Source of the DNA: Lepidodermella squamata
Taxonomy: Eukaryota > Gastrotricha
NCBI GenBank assembly: GCA_047495785.1
Contig: JBLDXI010000007.1
Span: 3,472,001-3,536,000, forward strand
DNA length: 64,000 nucleotides
Direction: 5' to 3'
The notes below the pieces were generated by a model. It saw only the letters and a program-made list of their open reading frames with translations, was not told the origin of the DNA and ran no database searches. A program made the position numbers and the translations under genes. Positions 1 through 12,682 of the stretch are shown one piece after another; the stretch's first letter is position 1, and the number at the start of each line of letters is the position of its first letter.

Positions 1-491
1 CATTTTTTCGACTAATGACTCTTTTAAGCTCAGGGTCATCCACTCATTAATCAAGTGAGACGGAAACTGCCCGGCGCAAACTATCCCGAGTAATTTGCCA
101 ATACGGTTACCTGGCAGCGGCATGTGATCGAAAATTAGACAGCAAAAGTATGCCGCGCGTGTGTTGTGAGTTGCAGCGCGCCTGCAGTCATAAATAATAA
201 TAAAAGCATTGTTTTTGCCGTAGTATGCTTTGCGACCAAGTGCGCGGCATGCAAGGATTTTAAGACGGCGCGGTGATCGTGGAGATCGTTACTAAGCGGC
301 GCACTGATCGATAATTCATCGCTAGCCCACCACCACTACTACTACCAGCGAACAACAAGGGCGGTATTGCATGACAAAAGCAGGGCCGCGTATTTTTCTA
401 TGTATGTGTGAATATCGCGGCTGGCCACCGCCAAACAAACAAGCATACCACCATTTATAGAAAAAGACCGCCGCCTCTAAGCCGGACAACA
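1..491. other. upstream region of the CED-4-like gene
   Basis: No convincing coding exon is visible. The stretch is moderately GC-rich with short A/T runs such as repeated TAA near 193-204. It presumably holds the promoter and 5' leader of the plus-strand gene that follows, but no TATA box or trans-splice acceptor could be assigned confidently. Confidence 0.4.
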
Positions 492-581
492 ATGTCCTCG
501 CCCACAGGAGGCTATTACGAACCGACTTATCACCCCATTGATTACGCCAGAATTTTCAAACCCCAATTCATTCAATTTTAG
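492..581 (+). other. possible upstream ORF, 29 codons
   Basis: An ATG at 492 opens a 29-codon frame ending in TAG at 579-581, 14 nt before the ATG chosen for the CED-4-like protein. It is not in frame with that protein. If this stretch is in the mature leader it would act as an upstream ORF. It could equally be intronic or non-transcribed, because a T-rich stretch ending in AG lies just before position 596. Confidence 0.3.
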
Positions 582-595
582 ATTTAGTTATAGCC

Positions 596-3500
596 ATGAG
601 ATTGGATTTGATCAATTTTTTGTACGATGTGCACGAATCGTCGGACCAGTATCCGATCGAGTCGTGCGCGGAAATGCTGCACGGCTTTCGCATCATCGAC
701 GCGAATGACCTCGATGAAATTATGAAGCACGCAACGATTGTCGACCGAAAATTCGCCTTGGTTCGCGCGCTTTCGACCAAAGATGACGTTATGATTCTAG
801 TTTGGGCGAAAATCCTGGACGAAATGGGATATTCGAATCTGGGCAATCGGGCGCGGCTCAAGTACAACGAGTCTATGGAAAATGAGCCCCCGCATCCGCC
901 TAAGCGAGGGCACTCAGAAGAGCGGCCAGGCAATGACACCGGTCGAACTGATGAAGCGTCGAGAGGGAGAAATTCACTTACTGTGACCAATGCATCTATC
1001 ATTGGAGATCACATCAGTTTTATCTCTGATACTCCAGCCTCCTACAAGCAGAAGAAAATGCAGCTGTAAGTCAATATTTTCCGAATATATACTGAATTTA
1101 GAAAATAAAGTATAAAATATAATATGATTTTTTTTCCTTTTTTCCTTAAATAAAAGGATTTCCCAATATATTTTGATTTTTAATCGAATATTTTGTATCC
1201 TATTTTCTCAAGAAGAACTATCGCAAAATCAATGCTTATTCCTTGTTGTTTTTTGTAGGGTGAAGAGTCCGAAAGATTGGCGCTTAGGTGATATCCCAAA
1301 CCACATTGGCATCTACCTCGACCGAGATGAAGAATGGGACATTCGGAACGCGATCCTTCAACTTTTCAACCCCGGCGCATCCTTCCCTCGTCCTCCGCCT
1401 AACAAGCGCCCAAATCGAGCCCCGCGTGTTGTTGTCCAGCCCTCAAATAATAAGCCGACCCTTTTCCCGAAAATCTCCCAAACCCAGAATGTCAGTGTCC
1501 TCGAGGGAAGCAATACTGCTCAGTTGGTAGAGATGCCGCCTCGACCTAATTTCCACTCCGAAAAAGGAGCCAGTCGCCCTTTACTGCTGGTTATAACGGG
1601 CCAAAGAGGCATTGGCAAATCGACCATGATCGCTCACATAATATCAGACGATGTCTTTCTACAACGGCTATGCAGTGTTGGCACTGTCATCTGGCTGAAT
1701 GCTGCTTCGATCAACGATGAAGATACGTTTTTCGAGGAAATTGCCTCGAAAATCGACTTTCAACACCCTAAGGATTCTCGGCTCAAAATGCGGGATATTC
1801 TACCATCCGTCCTAGCTAATCTCAAACAAGCTGTCCTACTAGTTGTTGATGATGCGACGACGGAAAACCTCGCTTGGTTCTCCCTTCTCGGCGGAAAATC
1901 GCTACGATGTGTTTTCATCTTCAAAGGCGAGAAAGATGACGCGTTTTTGACTGAAGAACTTGGTCCACAGCTCACGAGAGAGTCGATCATAGTGGAGCAT
2001 GTCGGACGGGTCCAATATGAAGACACGATTTGGATTTTGCGTAACCATTGGAAATCCGACCTGGCAATGCCTCCTGGTCTTAATAAGGAAAGCTTCGATC
2101 GAATCGCCGAGACCTGCCACGGCCTACCTATCATGACCAATCTGATATTAGCCCTGCTCGAAGCAAGTACTTCCTCCGACCAAACTCAGTCTGTAATGAA
2201 CTGCCTGGGCCACCATTCTGACCCTTACGAAACAATGAATAACCTGGTTGAGTTGTCGTTATCTCGAGAGAACGACGACTTCAAAACTCGCATTTTCTGG
2301 ATGTTGGCTTTTGGCCAGGGCCAGGCGATTTCCGTGGACGACCTGGCCTTAGTTTGGAACTTGCCACGACACAGGGCCAAACTCTTCTGCGTCGATTTCG
2401 TCGATAAAGCGCTCATTGTTTCAGCATCTTCCCAACCCGGCCAGATCAATAAATTGCAGGACAATTGCAGTTATGTTGTTCAGAAAACGATCTACGACGC
2501 TTTGGAGGCAAATTTGCAGAAGCAACGGAGAGACACGACTGCCTCGTTCGTGAATAAGCAGCTCAATTCTGTTGAGTATCGCCATCCTAACCTAGCCCAA
2601 GCTCGACCAGGCGAGAATTTCTTCCATTTGATCACAAGAATCGGCAATATCAGGCTATTCAAAACCATTGTAGATCTCATTTCGACCAAGGATCGAACCC
2701 TTGAGATCTTATGCCGAGAAAGGGACCGGTTCCAAAATCAAACACCCCTACATTTCCTGTTCGAAAAAGCTACGCAGGAATCTTGGGAGTTGCTAGCTCA
2801 AATTTGTGAGAGATTGGTCGATACAAATGTTGCTACTTCGGTTCGAGACAAAAGAGGGCGATCTTTGGCTGAGATGTCTATAACTGAATTAGCCTCCCGA
2901 CGAGTTGGCTCTGGTCAGACCTTGCTTATGTTATCAGCCCGGCAATTGTGTTACAGCTTTGTTCGGCAACTAATCTCAGTCGTTTCGACTTACGAAAATG
3001 GCTCATTGAAGGATGACTATCTAAATGCTAAGGACGACTACGGTCGGACGGTCCTTCATCAGCAATCTGCTGAGGAAGGTGGTAGCACTGAAATGGTCAA
3101 ATGCCTACTCGATGCTGGGGCTGATATTGAAGCTGTCGATAATAAACGGCGAACTGCCCTGCATTACGTTGCTCGATTTGGATGTATCGATGTTTGTGTG
3201 GTTCTCGTCGACAGGAAATGCGTTCATTCGCCGCTCGATGATTGCGGCAAAACTCCTTTGATGTTGGCTAAAATTGCAAGGCACTATGGAATCATCCGCA
3301 TTCTTGAGGGCTATCAATACGAAATCGAAAGGGAGAAGCGAGAAGGTCCTCGTAGATTACCTACCCCCGTCCAACGAGCTCATTCTGCTGGAGTAGGGGA
3401 TACAGATGTCTTCATGCATGACGCTCAAATGCAGACGATGCCTGTCACAACTCTACCCGGTTTCGATGAGTAAGTCAAATCATTTTTATGGATTGATTGA

Positions 3501-6500
3501 AATAAATCTCGCGATTTGAAAGTTTCAAAACCTCGAACAGTTTATTAGGCGCTCGGCGTACCACAGCGGAGTAAGCTCTCATTTTAGCTCTTTCCTCATC
3601 ATTAGATTCCTCAGTTCCCCCTTCCTGTCTTCTTGTAAAATGCTTTTTGAACATATTTTGAATTTAACCTTTTCTTTATTACTTTTCAGGCCATTACCGG
3701 GGGCGAAGAAGCAGAAAGATGACGAAGAGAGTCTCTACGATGAATATGGCAGTGAGACTGGGTCCGAGTACGATCCGGACGAATTTGAGGAAGAAATCAG
3801 AGACAACAACAAGCGCGCTAAAACTCTCGTATCACGGGCTACTACCAACAAAACAAGACGTGGCCAAAGCAACAGTGGGCGGAGTCGAACGACCTTGACT
3901 AAGGGCAACAGCCTGCTCAGCATTCGAGCCGCTAAAAATGCATCGAAGTCGAATTTAAAAGAGACCCGGAGGTCTGAGACGAATCTGACAAACCTCAGCT
4001 CTCGGCAGAGTGAATCGAAATTCAACCAGAACATGCGTCGAAGCGACTTGGCTCTGGAATCAATCGCTGGAACGAGCGATGTTGGCTACGACAATGAATC
4101 GACCCTGGTACAACAGGATCATCACGACGAGAGTACTCGAAGCCGAAAGGGGCAACTTATGGTGATAGAAAAGCCTCGAAATGCGGCGAAAGATGTGAGC
4201 CCTGGGCGTACACCTCGGCCGAATGACGTCCATGGCGCGACTCCCCGGCGAGATAGCAAAGACAGAAGCCCACGACGGCTGAGTGTCAGTAACAGGACAA
4301 GCATCGATGGAACTAGTCGAGTGACAGATTCAACGGTCGATATTCGAAAAGCAGATAACTCAGACAATGTAAGTCGAGTTAGGATCAATGGCTATCACGA
4401 TGAGGAAGATGAAGAAAGAGCCAGACGGAAACAGACTAAAGACGCAAAGAGGCTGCATCAGGCTAGTAAAATCAAGATCTGCATTCGAAGAGGTGATATC
4501 CCGGAGCAAATCGTCTACCTCGAACGAAGGGATGAGGAAGAGAAACTTCGAGATGCTATCAAAGACATGTGTGTTCGCGATAAGACTGGAATAACCGTGG
4601 TAACCAGCGAAAAGGGCTGCGGCGCGTCAACGTTGGTCGGTGAGGTCGTTCTTCAGGATGAATTCATCCGAGATGTTTGCTTCGTCGATATGGTACTATG
4701 GGTTAGAATGTATAGATCTAACACAGACGCATCAGCTGTTAGTCTCTTCGAATACGAGGAAGACACCTTCTTCCGATCTTTCGCTCGTCTCCTTCAAATT
4801 CGAGAGCCCTCTGCGAATGCGATAACAACTCGAGAACAGAAGGCGTCTATCCTGGAGCGAAAGTTGCGCGAAATTTTGGCGGATCGACTTCGTCCTCTGG
4901 TGCTTGTTGTTCAGAATGTGAATCAACGTGATCATGCCTTATTAGCTGCAAGTATCGCGAAGTTACGCTGCCCTTATCTCAAGGTCATTTTCGTTTCTCA
5001 AGCTTCGATCCTCAACCTCAATAAGCATGAAAATCAACGAGTTGATGACTTTGCAATGCTTTCAAGTTTTGGTGATCATGTCGGCCTCGTCCACAGTTGT
5101 ATCCGAGTGAAGGCGCTTTCCAAAGGGAAGTTGGGCGGTCTATTCCAGGGTTTCTGGTCCAGACCCTTGCAAAGCGTGAATCCTCTCGACGCAATCCTCC
5201 TAAAAGCTGGCGGGCAAGAAAAACTCTCACTAGGCGGTGGGATGTTGGAACTGCCAACAATTGAAGACCTCGCTGAAATCTACGTCGGAAGACCTAGTTT
5301 GGTAGCCAACATCCTCTACGTTGCCCTGAAATCTTGCTACTACGAACAAGATCTACAGGAAAGCTTCTACGGCTATGTGGAAAATTTGAGGCAGAGACAG
5401 CAACTTACATCAAACCCGATGATGCCACCTAAGCTCACCCAGTCTGAATCCAGCATTCTTCAGGTCATGAAGTTCATCCTCGAAAAAGAACCTAAGAATT
5501 TCAAGCGGCGGTACTACTCGTTCCTGTTGTTCGACGATAATGACGTGAGCGCCAATTCGACCAGCCTTAACCCAATTAATGAGAATGCCTCCGTAAGAAC
5601 TGCTCCTAACGGTTCGATCGCCGAAGAAATTGCAATGGCTATTGTTTGGAACCCATATCGTAACCGGTATGATAACGACCTGCTGCTGAGAGCTTTAAGG
5701 AGGCTAGGTCTCACTCGCTACGTCGGGAAATTCAACTATGAAGTTTGTCTCCTCGTCATGCCGAACTCGCTGGTTGGTCAACTGAGCAAACCTGACTTCC
5801 AAATGCCGATGAAGGCGCTGAAACTTCTAACATCCCTTGTTAGCTTCAGATCGTGGTTTTTGACCAATAGCTTATCTACCCCTGAAACGAACGATCCCCC
5901 GTCAACTGGTAGACCTCATGCCTTGTCATCTCAGAGGACTACGACCAGGACCTTCGACCGGAATACTACAGCAGCTGAGTCGGAGAATGCTGATGGTTTT
6001 TCTAGTACTCGTTACGGCCAATCAGCTGCGTTGGAAACGTCCTCTGCCAACATGCTCTCGCGAAAGTTCAACAAGGGAAAGAAAAGAGTCGTCGTAGCTA
6101 ATGTAAGTAAAACGTTTTTTGAAGAAGGGGCTTTGATATTTTATCAAACTCTAATTTTCCACACAACTTTTAATAAAAGATCGAACCGCGTGATTTGCAA
6201 GAAAAAATGGTAAACTTTGATTTAGTAGCGCTAATATCGCATATTAGAAGGTCATTTAATCATAGATGTAATATGATTTTAATAATAGACATTAGAATCT
6301 AGAATTCTCAAATTCTTTCATTTTTTTATTTATTTTTATTTTTTTTCAGCTCAAGCCAAAGAGAATCAGCACAACGAATCGGCTGGTGAACCGGTCCAAA
6401 GAGGTCGCTGAAGAAGCTGCGCAAGCCCAGGCTGCAGCGAAAGAAGCTCAAAAGGACAAGAAGCCAGTAAATCCTTACCTTCAAAAGCAATCCGTACCAA

Positions 6501-6610
6501 TACCGAGAAAACCAGTGCCTCATATAATGTTGGAGGGAGGCAAGGAGCGTCTAACGAACCCAGTCGTAGCTGTTCTTTACTACTTTGACAAAGTCATGCA
6601 TAGCCAGTAA
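596..6610 (+). CDS. CED-4/Apaf-1-like CARD protein with two NB-ARC modules and ankyrin repeats
   Basis: Exons 596-1065, 1259-3469, 3690-6102 and 6350-6610 join in phase to 1,784 codons plus stop. Residues 1-85 form a helical CARD-like domain. Next comes a CED-4-like linker (GDIPNHIGIYL) and an NB-ARC core with a good P-loop (GQRGIGKST, near residue 271) and Walker B (LLVVDD, near 351). About five ankyrin repeats follow (651-850; for example DYGRTVLH and KRRTALHYVARFG). A basic, Ser/Arg-rich region (897-1147) then leads to a second copy of the linker (GDIPEQIVYL) and a second NB-ARC-like core. There the P-loop reads SEKGCGAST, so the catalytic Lys is missing, and Walker B reads LVLVVQNVN, so the Asp pair is missing. 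The C-terminus is Ala/Lys/Gln-rich. CED-4 and Apaf-1 assemble caspase-activating platforms; a role in cell death is inferred. Two adjacent genes are possible but less likely, since no start codon or promoter-like gap separates the halves. Confidence 0.8.
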
Positions 6611-6996
6611 TGTTAGCTTTTTCAAATTGTAGAACAGCGTGATAAATCGAACAAATTGATACAAATTCCTATGAACTAAATGCAATTTCATGAGCTGCTG
6701 TTGTTGTAAACAACTCTGTTAATTGATTTTCCATCATTATAATGTTTTCCGTTCATTTCCATTTTAATCCATTCAAACAAATATTTTCGGGCGAATCCTA
6801 TTTGTTGTAATCAATCTGCTGCTCTATGAATTTATGGTAAAAATAAACGTGGAGTTTCGATAAAATTTGGTTTATTCAAAAAACGCTGCAGGTGGGTATC
6901 AATATCAAGGTAGAACGGAAAATCAGATCACGCAATACAGGTTGTGTACTGTGGTAAGGAATCATCGTAATTAGGTATTTCCAATCGAAAATGAGC
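6611..6996. other. convergent 3' intergenic spacer
   Basis: This A/T-rich spacer lies between the stop of the plus-strand CED-4-like gene and the stop of the minus-strand coiled-coil gene. It contains AATAAA-like stretches near 6841. No coding or structured element was recognised. Confidence 0.4.
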
Positions 6997-9900
6997 TCAA
7001 TATTCAGTGTTAAGGTGGGCTGATAGGCCTTCAACAGACGCCGAGGTCGGGAAATACTTTTTTGACAAGCTAGACGGTGAGAAGGCATCTCGATCGCTTT
7101 CATAGGACCGACCAGATTTCGATGCGTTAGTCCTCTGAGTCGAAAACGTTGGAGACGGAGATCGCGTTTGGAAGTTGTCAACTAAACTTCCATTGGTAGG
7201 ACTCGGAAGAGGACTGCTACGATTTCCTAGGTACTTTTGGATAATATCATCAACAGCCTGTCTCTCGGCTTTAGCCTCAGTGGTCAAGTAGCTGCCAGAT
7301 GGTTGCGGGGCGGGTGACGTAGGTCGTGGTGAGGTAGTTCGGATATAGTTGCTGGCGTAATTAACAGAGGTCGTACCTTCATTCGATCGCGGCGTGGGAA
7401 TGTTGTTGCTTGAGTAATGCTGCGTTTTCATATCGTCCTGGGGAGGATCGTAGGTATAGCCATTAGCAGTAGGTCGAATATCTGAGAACGTGACCTTCCT
7501 TGCAGGGCTGGATTGTTGATTTTCCGGCGTGTTGATAGATGCTGCTCGAACATAGCTGCTGGTGGAATTGTTGGCACGCCAAGAGGTTGTTGGCACTGTG
7601 CCAGCTGATGAATCAGATAGGTAACTTGTCTTGGGAGTGTTGATGGCAGCTGTTGTGGTAGTTAGACTCGACTTGGCTGGTGAAGAAATCACCGAACTGC
7701 TAAAAAAAGATTAGAGACGTCAAATTTCAATCTAAGCGTAAATAACTGGGAAGAGAACTGAGAGATTTTAGCGACACAGAGCCTACAAAATGCTCATTCC
7801 CCGCGTAGCTCCTAGCGAGAAATTCTTCCCGCTTTTAGTTCAAGGAAAACAGAGCCAACATTTCGTTAAACGGGACTGAGAAGTCTATAAGCTTTCCCTA
7901 TCCTAGGCCTAGGTTTGCGATGTAATTTGGAATATTGCAGGCTTTAGAGCAAAAAGAAGCAAACCTTTCTGAGCGAATTGGCTTCGTATTGTTGACCGCT
8001 TGCTGTGATGTAACATTCGCAGTTAAAGTCTTGATAGGACTGTTCGCCACACTCGTCCCAATCGGCGTAGTCTTTGTCCCATTGAAGCTATAATTTGACC
8101 CATGTATCGAATAGCTCGAAACAGTGGACGAAATGGTGGAGGTAATAGGCGTTTTACTGGCTGTCACGTTTGATCCGTTGTTATACAGCTCTTTCGTAAC
8201 ATTGTCTCCCTTGCCTTCGGAATTTGTTGAATTTAAAACAGGATTGCTGTTGTATTTCGAGCCGTAGCCATTCAAATAATCGCCAGGCTTGTAACTCGAA
8301 ACAGCTTCGCTTGATTTAGCATAGCTATTTGTCACATGCTCATCCAATAGCTTCTTCTCAGCCGGCTTGCTATACGAAATCTTCACCTCTTCATTCATCG
8401 ATTGGTAAGTAAGCCCCGTCGACGGCGGAATTCGTTTGTCAGCAACCAAATAATCGATAACACGGCGATGCGACATTTTAAGCTCTTCAACTTCTTGGCG
8501 AACTGAGTTGACCGCTGAAACCACATCGGTTAAGACCCGTTTTGTCTCAAGGCATGACGAGCAGTTGACAGGACGCTGAACTCCGACGGGGAGTGACATC
8601 AATTGTCGAGCTGTAGAGCTCAACTGAAGAGCGTTTAATGGAGTAGTCGACCGGCCGTGGTCTTCGTTAGATGCTTGACTGTCCGTATCAACAGAACTCG
8701 CGTTGCTTTTCGTAGAGCCGGTCGATCCTAAAGCGGACCATGTTGTAGTACTCTTCTTCTCCAGCGGATTCGGAGCGCTCGCTGCGATGTTCGAAATAAT
8801 CGCCATAGCCAAAGTGTTAACTGCAGACTGTTGGTCGCACTTTGTTCGCGCTAGGTCTGAAACTTGTCGATTAAGCCGTTCGTTATCTTGCCGCAAAGAC
8901 CGCAGCTCAGTGAGTAGGGCTGGTGAAAAAAGAAAGAAAAATTAGCTGAATGGGTGAATTAAGGTGGAATGGCTGAATGGGTTGTTTTTCTCACCATTCA
9001 CGCCGGCGAGGTCTTCGCCTTGAAAAAGTTGGCTCTGTTGTAGCAGGCGCAGTAAATTGTGCGCGTTATTGCCATTATTAGGCCTATTGTTTGCAAGTCG
9101 CGCAGGTGGCAAAAGACTAGTGGCAAATGCGCTCGAATAAGCAGCCATTCACCTGAATTATGGCCACGCGTCAAAAATGATTTTATCATCAATGGCACGC
9201 GAGTCAAAAATTCATTACTTCGAGCGCCATTGTCCGCCGATTTCACGTAAATATTGTGTTATTTCTGAATTTTAACGGCCGTTTTGTTGAATAAATAATG
9301 ACAAACTGTGATTTATCTCGTTTGTTTTTTCGATGATTTAGGCTGTCAGACTGGTATGTTTGTACACCGGCTAGTATCAGAATAAACAAAAACAACCACT
9401 TGAGTAACGCAGCATGCTCGATTAAAGTTTCATAAACTCGGCTCGAAAACATATATAAAGAAGACTGATGCGCGTGTATTTTGGAGTGTGGGTGTCTCAA
9501 CAACACCCAAGAGGCTACGCGCATTATCGATGTGCTTATTTGTTTTTACGCGTTAGTGCACACATGAGCGAAAACGCTCTTGTATTCTGCAAGAATTTCA
9601 GAATAAAATAGTGGAATTTCAAATATCAGAACACAACCTAATTGGAAAATATAAGACCATTGAAACTGAGGAATTTAGATTTTAGATTTTTAGAATTTTA
9701 AGAAATTAAAAAAAAAATTTAAATTTCTAGATTTTTTTACTAGATTTTCACTAGATCTTCAGGTAGTGCGCAGCAATTAGAATTTTTCAAACAAGTACTC
9801 TTTCTAAAATTGAAGAAAAAATCTAATTTTTAATAACATGAGGGAAATCTTTGAGAAATTTAGAGATTTTCCTGGCGGCATCAGAAACGCATTAAAGCAC

Positions 9901-10877
9901 AGATTTCAGAATCTTTTACATCTAATTTCGATTTCTATTTTAACCCTATAGAGGTTAATTTTGAAGGTCTATTAAAATTCGATCATAATATGAATTATTT
10001 TCAAATTTTTGGAAATTTAAAAATTTAAATCCCCGTTTAACAAAAATTTGAAAAATCCAAGAATAATTATTCCGAATTGCAAGCAAAAAGAACAATTTAG
10101 GGTACTTACTTGCAACAAGTCCTGAAGTGTCGGTAGTATTCGTAGAAATAGGTGTGTTCGACGTTGTTAAATGGCTCGATACCACTCTCGAGGTAATATC
10201 ACCAGCCTTTCGATCCTCTGGTTGGGCTATAGGGGCCTTCAAACCACTGTCATTATTCGGCGTTAATTTAACCCCATTGGAGACAAAATTTGCCGTAGCT
10301 TTCCCACTAGTCTCCGTGAGGTCTAGGGAAGACCTTGGCTGAATGCTGATTGCTGATTTCACCGGTAATTTTGGAGTCTCAAGAAGCTGATTGCTGATTG
10401 GTTTACTCACGGGTTGATTCTTGCTTAATGCCGAACTGTGGTCATTGAATTTTGGCTGTTGCACCTCACTGCCGCTCAAATGACTGCTATGCACCGCTCC
10501 ATTGTCAGGCTCTCGCTGCATGAGTGCGTCGTCATCGGCGAAGGCAATGTCGTTGAGCAGTTCGGCCGACACGCGCCCGTATACGTCATCGATCGCATCG
10601 TGCACGATAGACGACGTGCCATCTGACGATGCGTTCGACGCGCTGCGTGCCAGTGGCGGGGCTCTGATCAGTAAATTGCGACTCGGCGAGGTCATAAAAC
10701 GATCGTTAACCGGCCTGCTGCTATAGCTCGACTGGTACAACGGCGTCGACTTGATATAGGAGAAAAGAGCGATAAAATTCGAAATCCCGAGTATGGAGTT
10801 AAATTTACATTTTTTAACGATAAATCGGTAATTGCGAGGCTGGATAGAAATTCTAAGGTCGGCCGGCCTGATGCCAT
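6997..10877 (-). CDS. coiled-coil, Ser/Thr-rich protein of unknown function with two alternative first exons
   Basis: The common exons are 8919-7965 and 7699-6997. Two upstream starts splice in phase to 8919. Form A uses exons 10877-10809 and 10749-10110 (788 aa in total). Form B uses a single exon 9148-8995 (603 aa). Both have lengths divisible by three. The shared part opens with a short coiled coil (LLTELRSLRQDNERLNRQV) and continues as a long low-complexity Ser/Thr/Asn/Pro-rich stretch with one helical segment (DDIIQKYLG) near the C-terminus. Form A adds a further disordered Ser-rich region; form B adds an Asn-rich N-terminus with a Leu/Gln segment (LLRLLQQSQLF). There is no signal peptide or membrane segment, so it is probably a cytosolic or cytoskeletal scaffold. 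I do not recognise the family. The A/T-rich 9.2-10.1 kb stretch would be an intron in form A and a promoter in form B. Confidence 0.6.
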
Positions 10878-12682
10878 GGCGAGAGCGGGAAATGTGTACG
10901 CTGACTCTCCAGAGATTGAAATCGCTCACATTCAAGTGTGAAATATCGAGTTTAATTGCCTAGGGAATTGCAGCATTAATGGCTGTTCTATGTTTTGTTG
11001 CATGCATTTTTTGGTGGCTGCTGAAAATAACCAAGGAATTTCAAGCCTAAAAATGTATATGCTCCCGATTACTCTAATATTTTTGAAAGTAATTTGTCTT
11101 GGGAGTTTGATCTTAGAAAATTTTGAAGTATAATATAGGCGAAAGGAACGTGGCGTGCTTTTAGCTTGAAACGGACATTCCATGGCAAAAACTATTACTA
11201 CAGAAAAATCTATAATTAGAATCTCTAGAATCTGAAAGTGAGGGAAATGATAGCAGGGACGTTTTTCTAACAACAAACTGAAAAATTGAAATAAATTTGT
11301 TACAATTTTCCATGGCATGCCATTCGATTTTTCTCTTATATCATTTCAAATTTTGAAGATTATAAAAAATAACATTGTACAGTGTACAGGATTAAATACA
11401 CACAATTTTTATGAAAATCGTTTTGCTGATGAATTTGCAGGATACAAAAATCAATTAGCCAAAATATTCGGAAAAATTTCTAAAACTTTGTTAAGTAATT
11501 TTCGCAAGTGCCAGCAGAGTTTCAAATGTGTTGGAAGAGGATTTTCAATTTTTTGCAGTTATATAATAAATAATAAAAAATTGGCGTCACGCCGACGTAA
11601 TACGGCCGACGTAATAAAAATACCACGGAACACGGAAATGGTATCGTCATCGATTTTTCAGCCTTTCGCAAAGGTGTTCTTTATATCATTGGAATATCTA
11701 GCTTTAACGTGAGACATTTTTTCGTAACAAGCACATTTCGCTATAAAATTCCACAAAATTAATCTATAGCATTGCCCTAAAAGTAGATTTTTTTTAATTT
11801 ACGAGATTATATAGAAGCATAATTGAGTGATGATTGTAGGTGGATTGAATAAATCAGACCAGCACTAACTCTATTTGATCATTCGTTTTTAAGGGTTGGA
11901 CGATGGGCGGTGAATAATTCGTTACTCTGTATATATCTGACTAAGGTAATCTAAAACAACGATTAAGTTAGACATTGCACTAGGCCATTGGCAGCACTTA
12001 ATTATTTGATTGAATGCCACCACAGACTACACACCTGTTCGGTGTGTTGATTAAAAGCGCGGCATATATGCATTTTTGGCGCGTCCATGTTTTTCGCGAA
12101 TAATAATAATATGAAGTATTATTACTGCGCGATCAAAACAATAATGATGATTAAAAGCGCGCGTCTGCCGCGGTCAATAAATAAATAAGCCAGCATGTAA
12201 ATTTCCGTGCGCGGGTCAATGGTCGCCACGGTCCAACATCGCGATGTGGTCATCCATGTCATCGCTTTAATTCTATCAAAGCTGAACAAACCGGGCTGCA
12301 TGAGCGCGAAAAAAATGATTCTCACTGTTTCGTGCCCGATCAAGCGTGAAATCAAGACAAGAAAAAAGCTGGATATATATGTAATTAACTTTTTATGGCT
12401 GGATATTCACAGTGATGATGTGCTTATAGAACCATGTTTCGCTATTGAGAAAGATCAATACAGAAAGCGGAACCATTCAAGTGTGGCAAAAAATTCATTT
12501 TTTTCTACCGCTTCAGAAAAATATTCCTATTTTTATTAGAACGCGAAGCATCTTGGCAATATTCCCCGCTTTTATTTCAATATCAAGTCATGGTTTTTCG
12601 AAATTATTGGATCAAATGAGTATAAAAGCATTGAAAAATATTCCGAGGTAGAGTTTGAGATCGTTTTTTCGATAATCAAAAT
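10878..12682. other. long A/T-rich intergenic region
   Basis: The region lies between the alpha2/delta stop and the start of the coiled-coil gene, both on the minus strand. It contains oligo-A/T tracts. A direct repeat of a 12-14 base unit containing GCCGACGTAATA occurs near 11590-11616, and two A/G-rich GCGCG-containing patches lie near 12055-12190. A 131-codon open frame on the plus strand (11317-11712) has no splice context or recognisable domain and is not called. Confidence 0.4.

Noticed and set aside
11317-11712. 131-codon plus-strand frame
   Set aside because: A/T-rich, Lys/Asn-rich translation with no domain, signal peptide, splice context or paralogue; likely chance.
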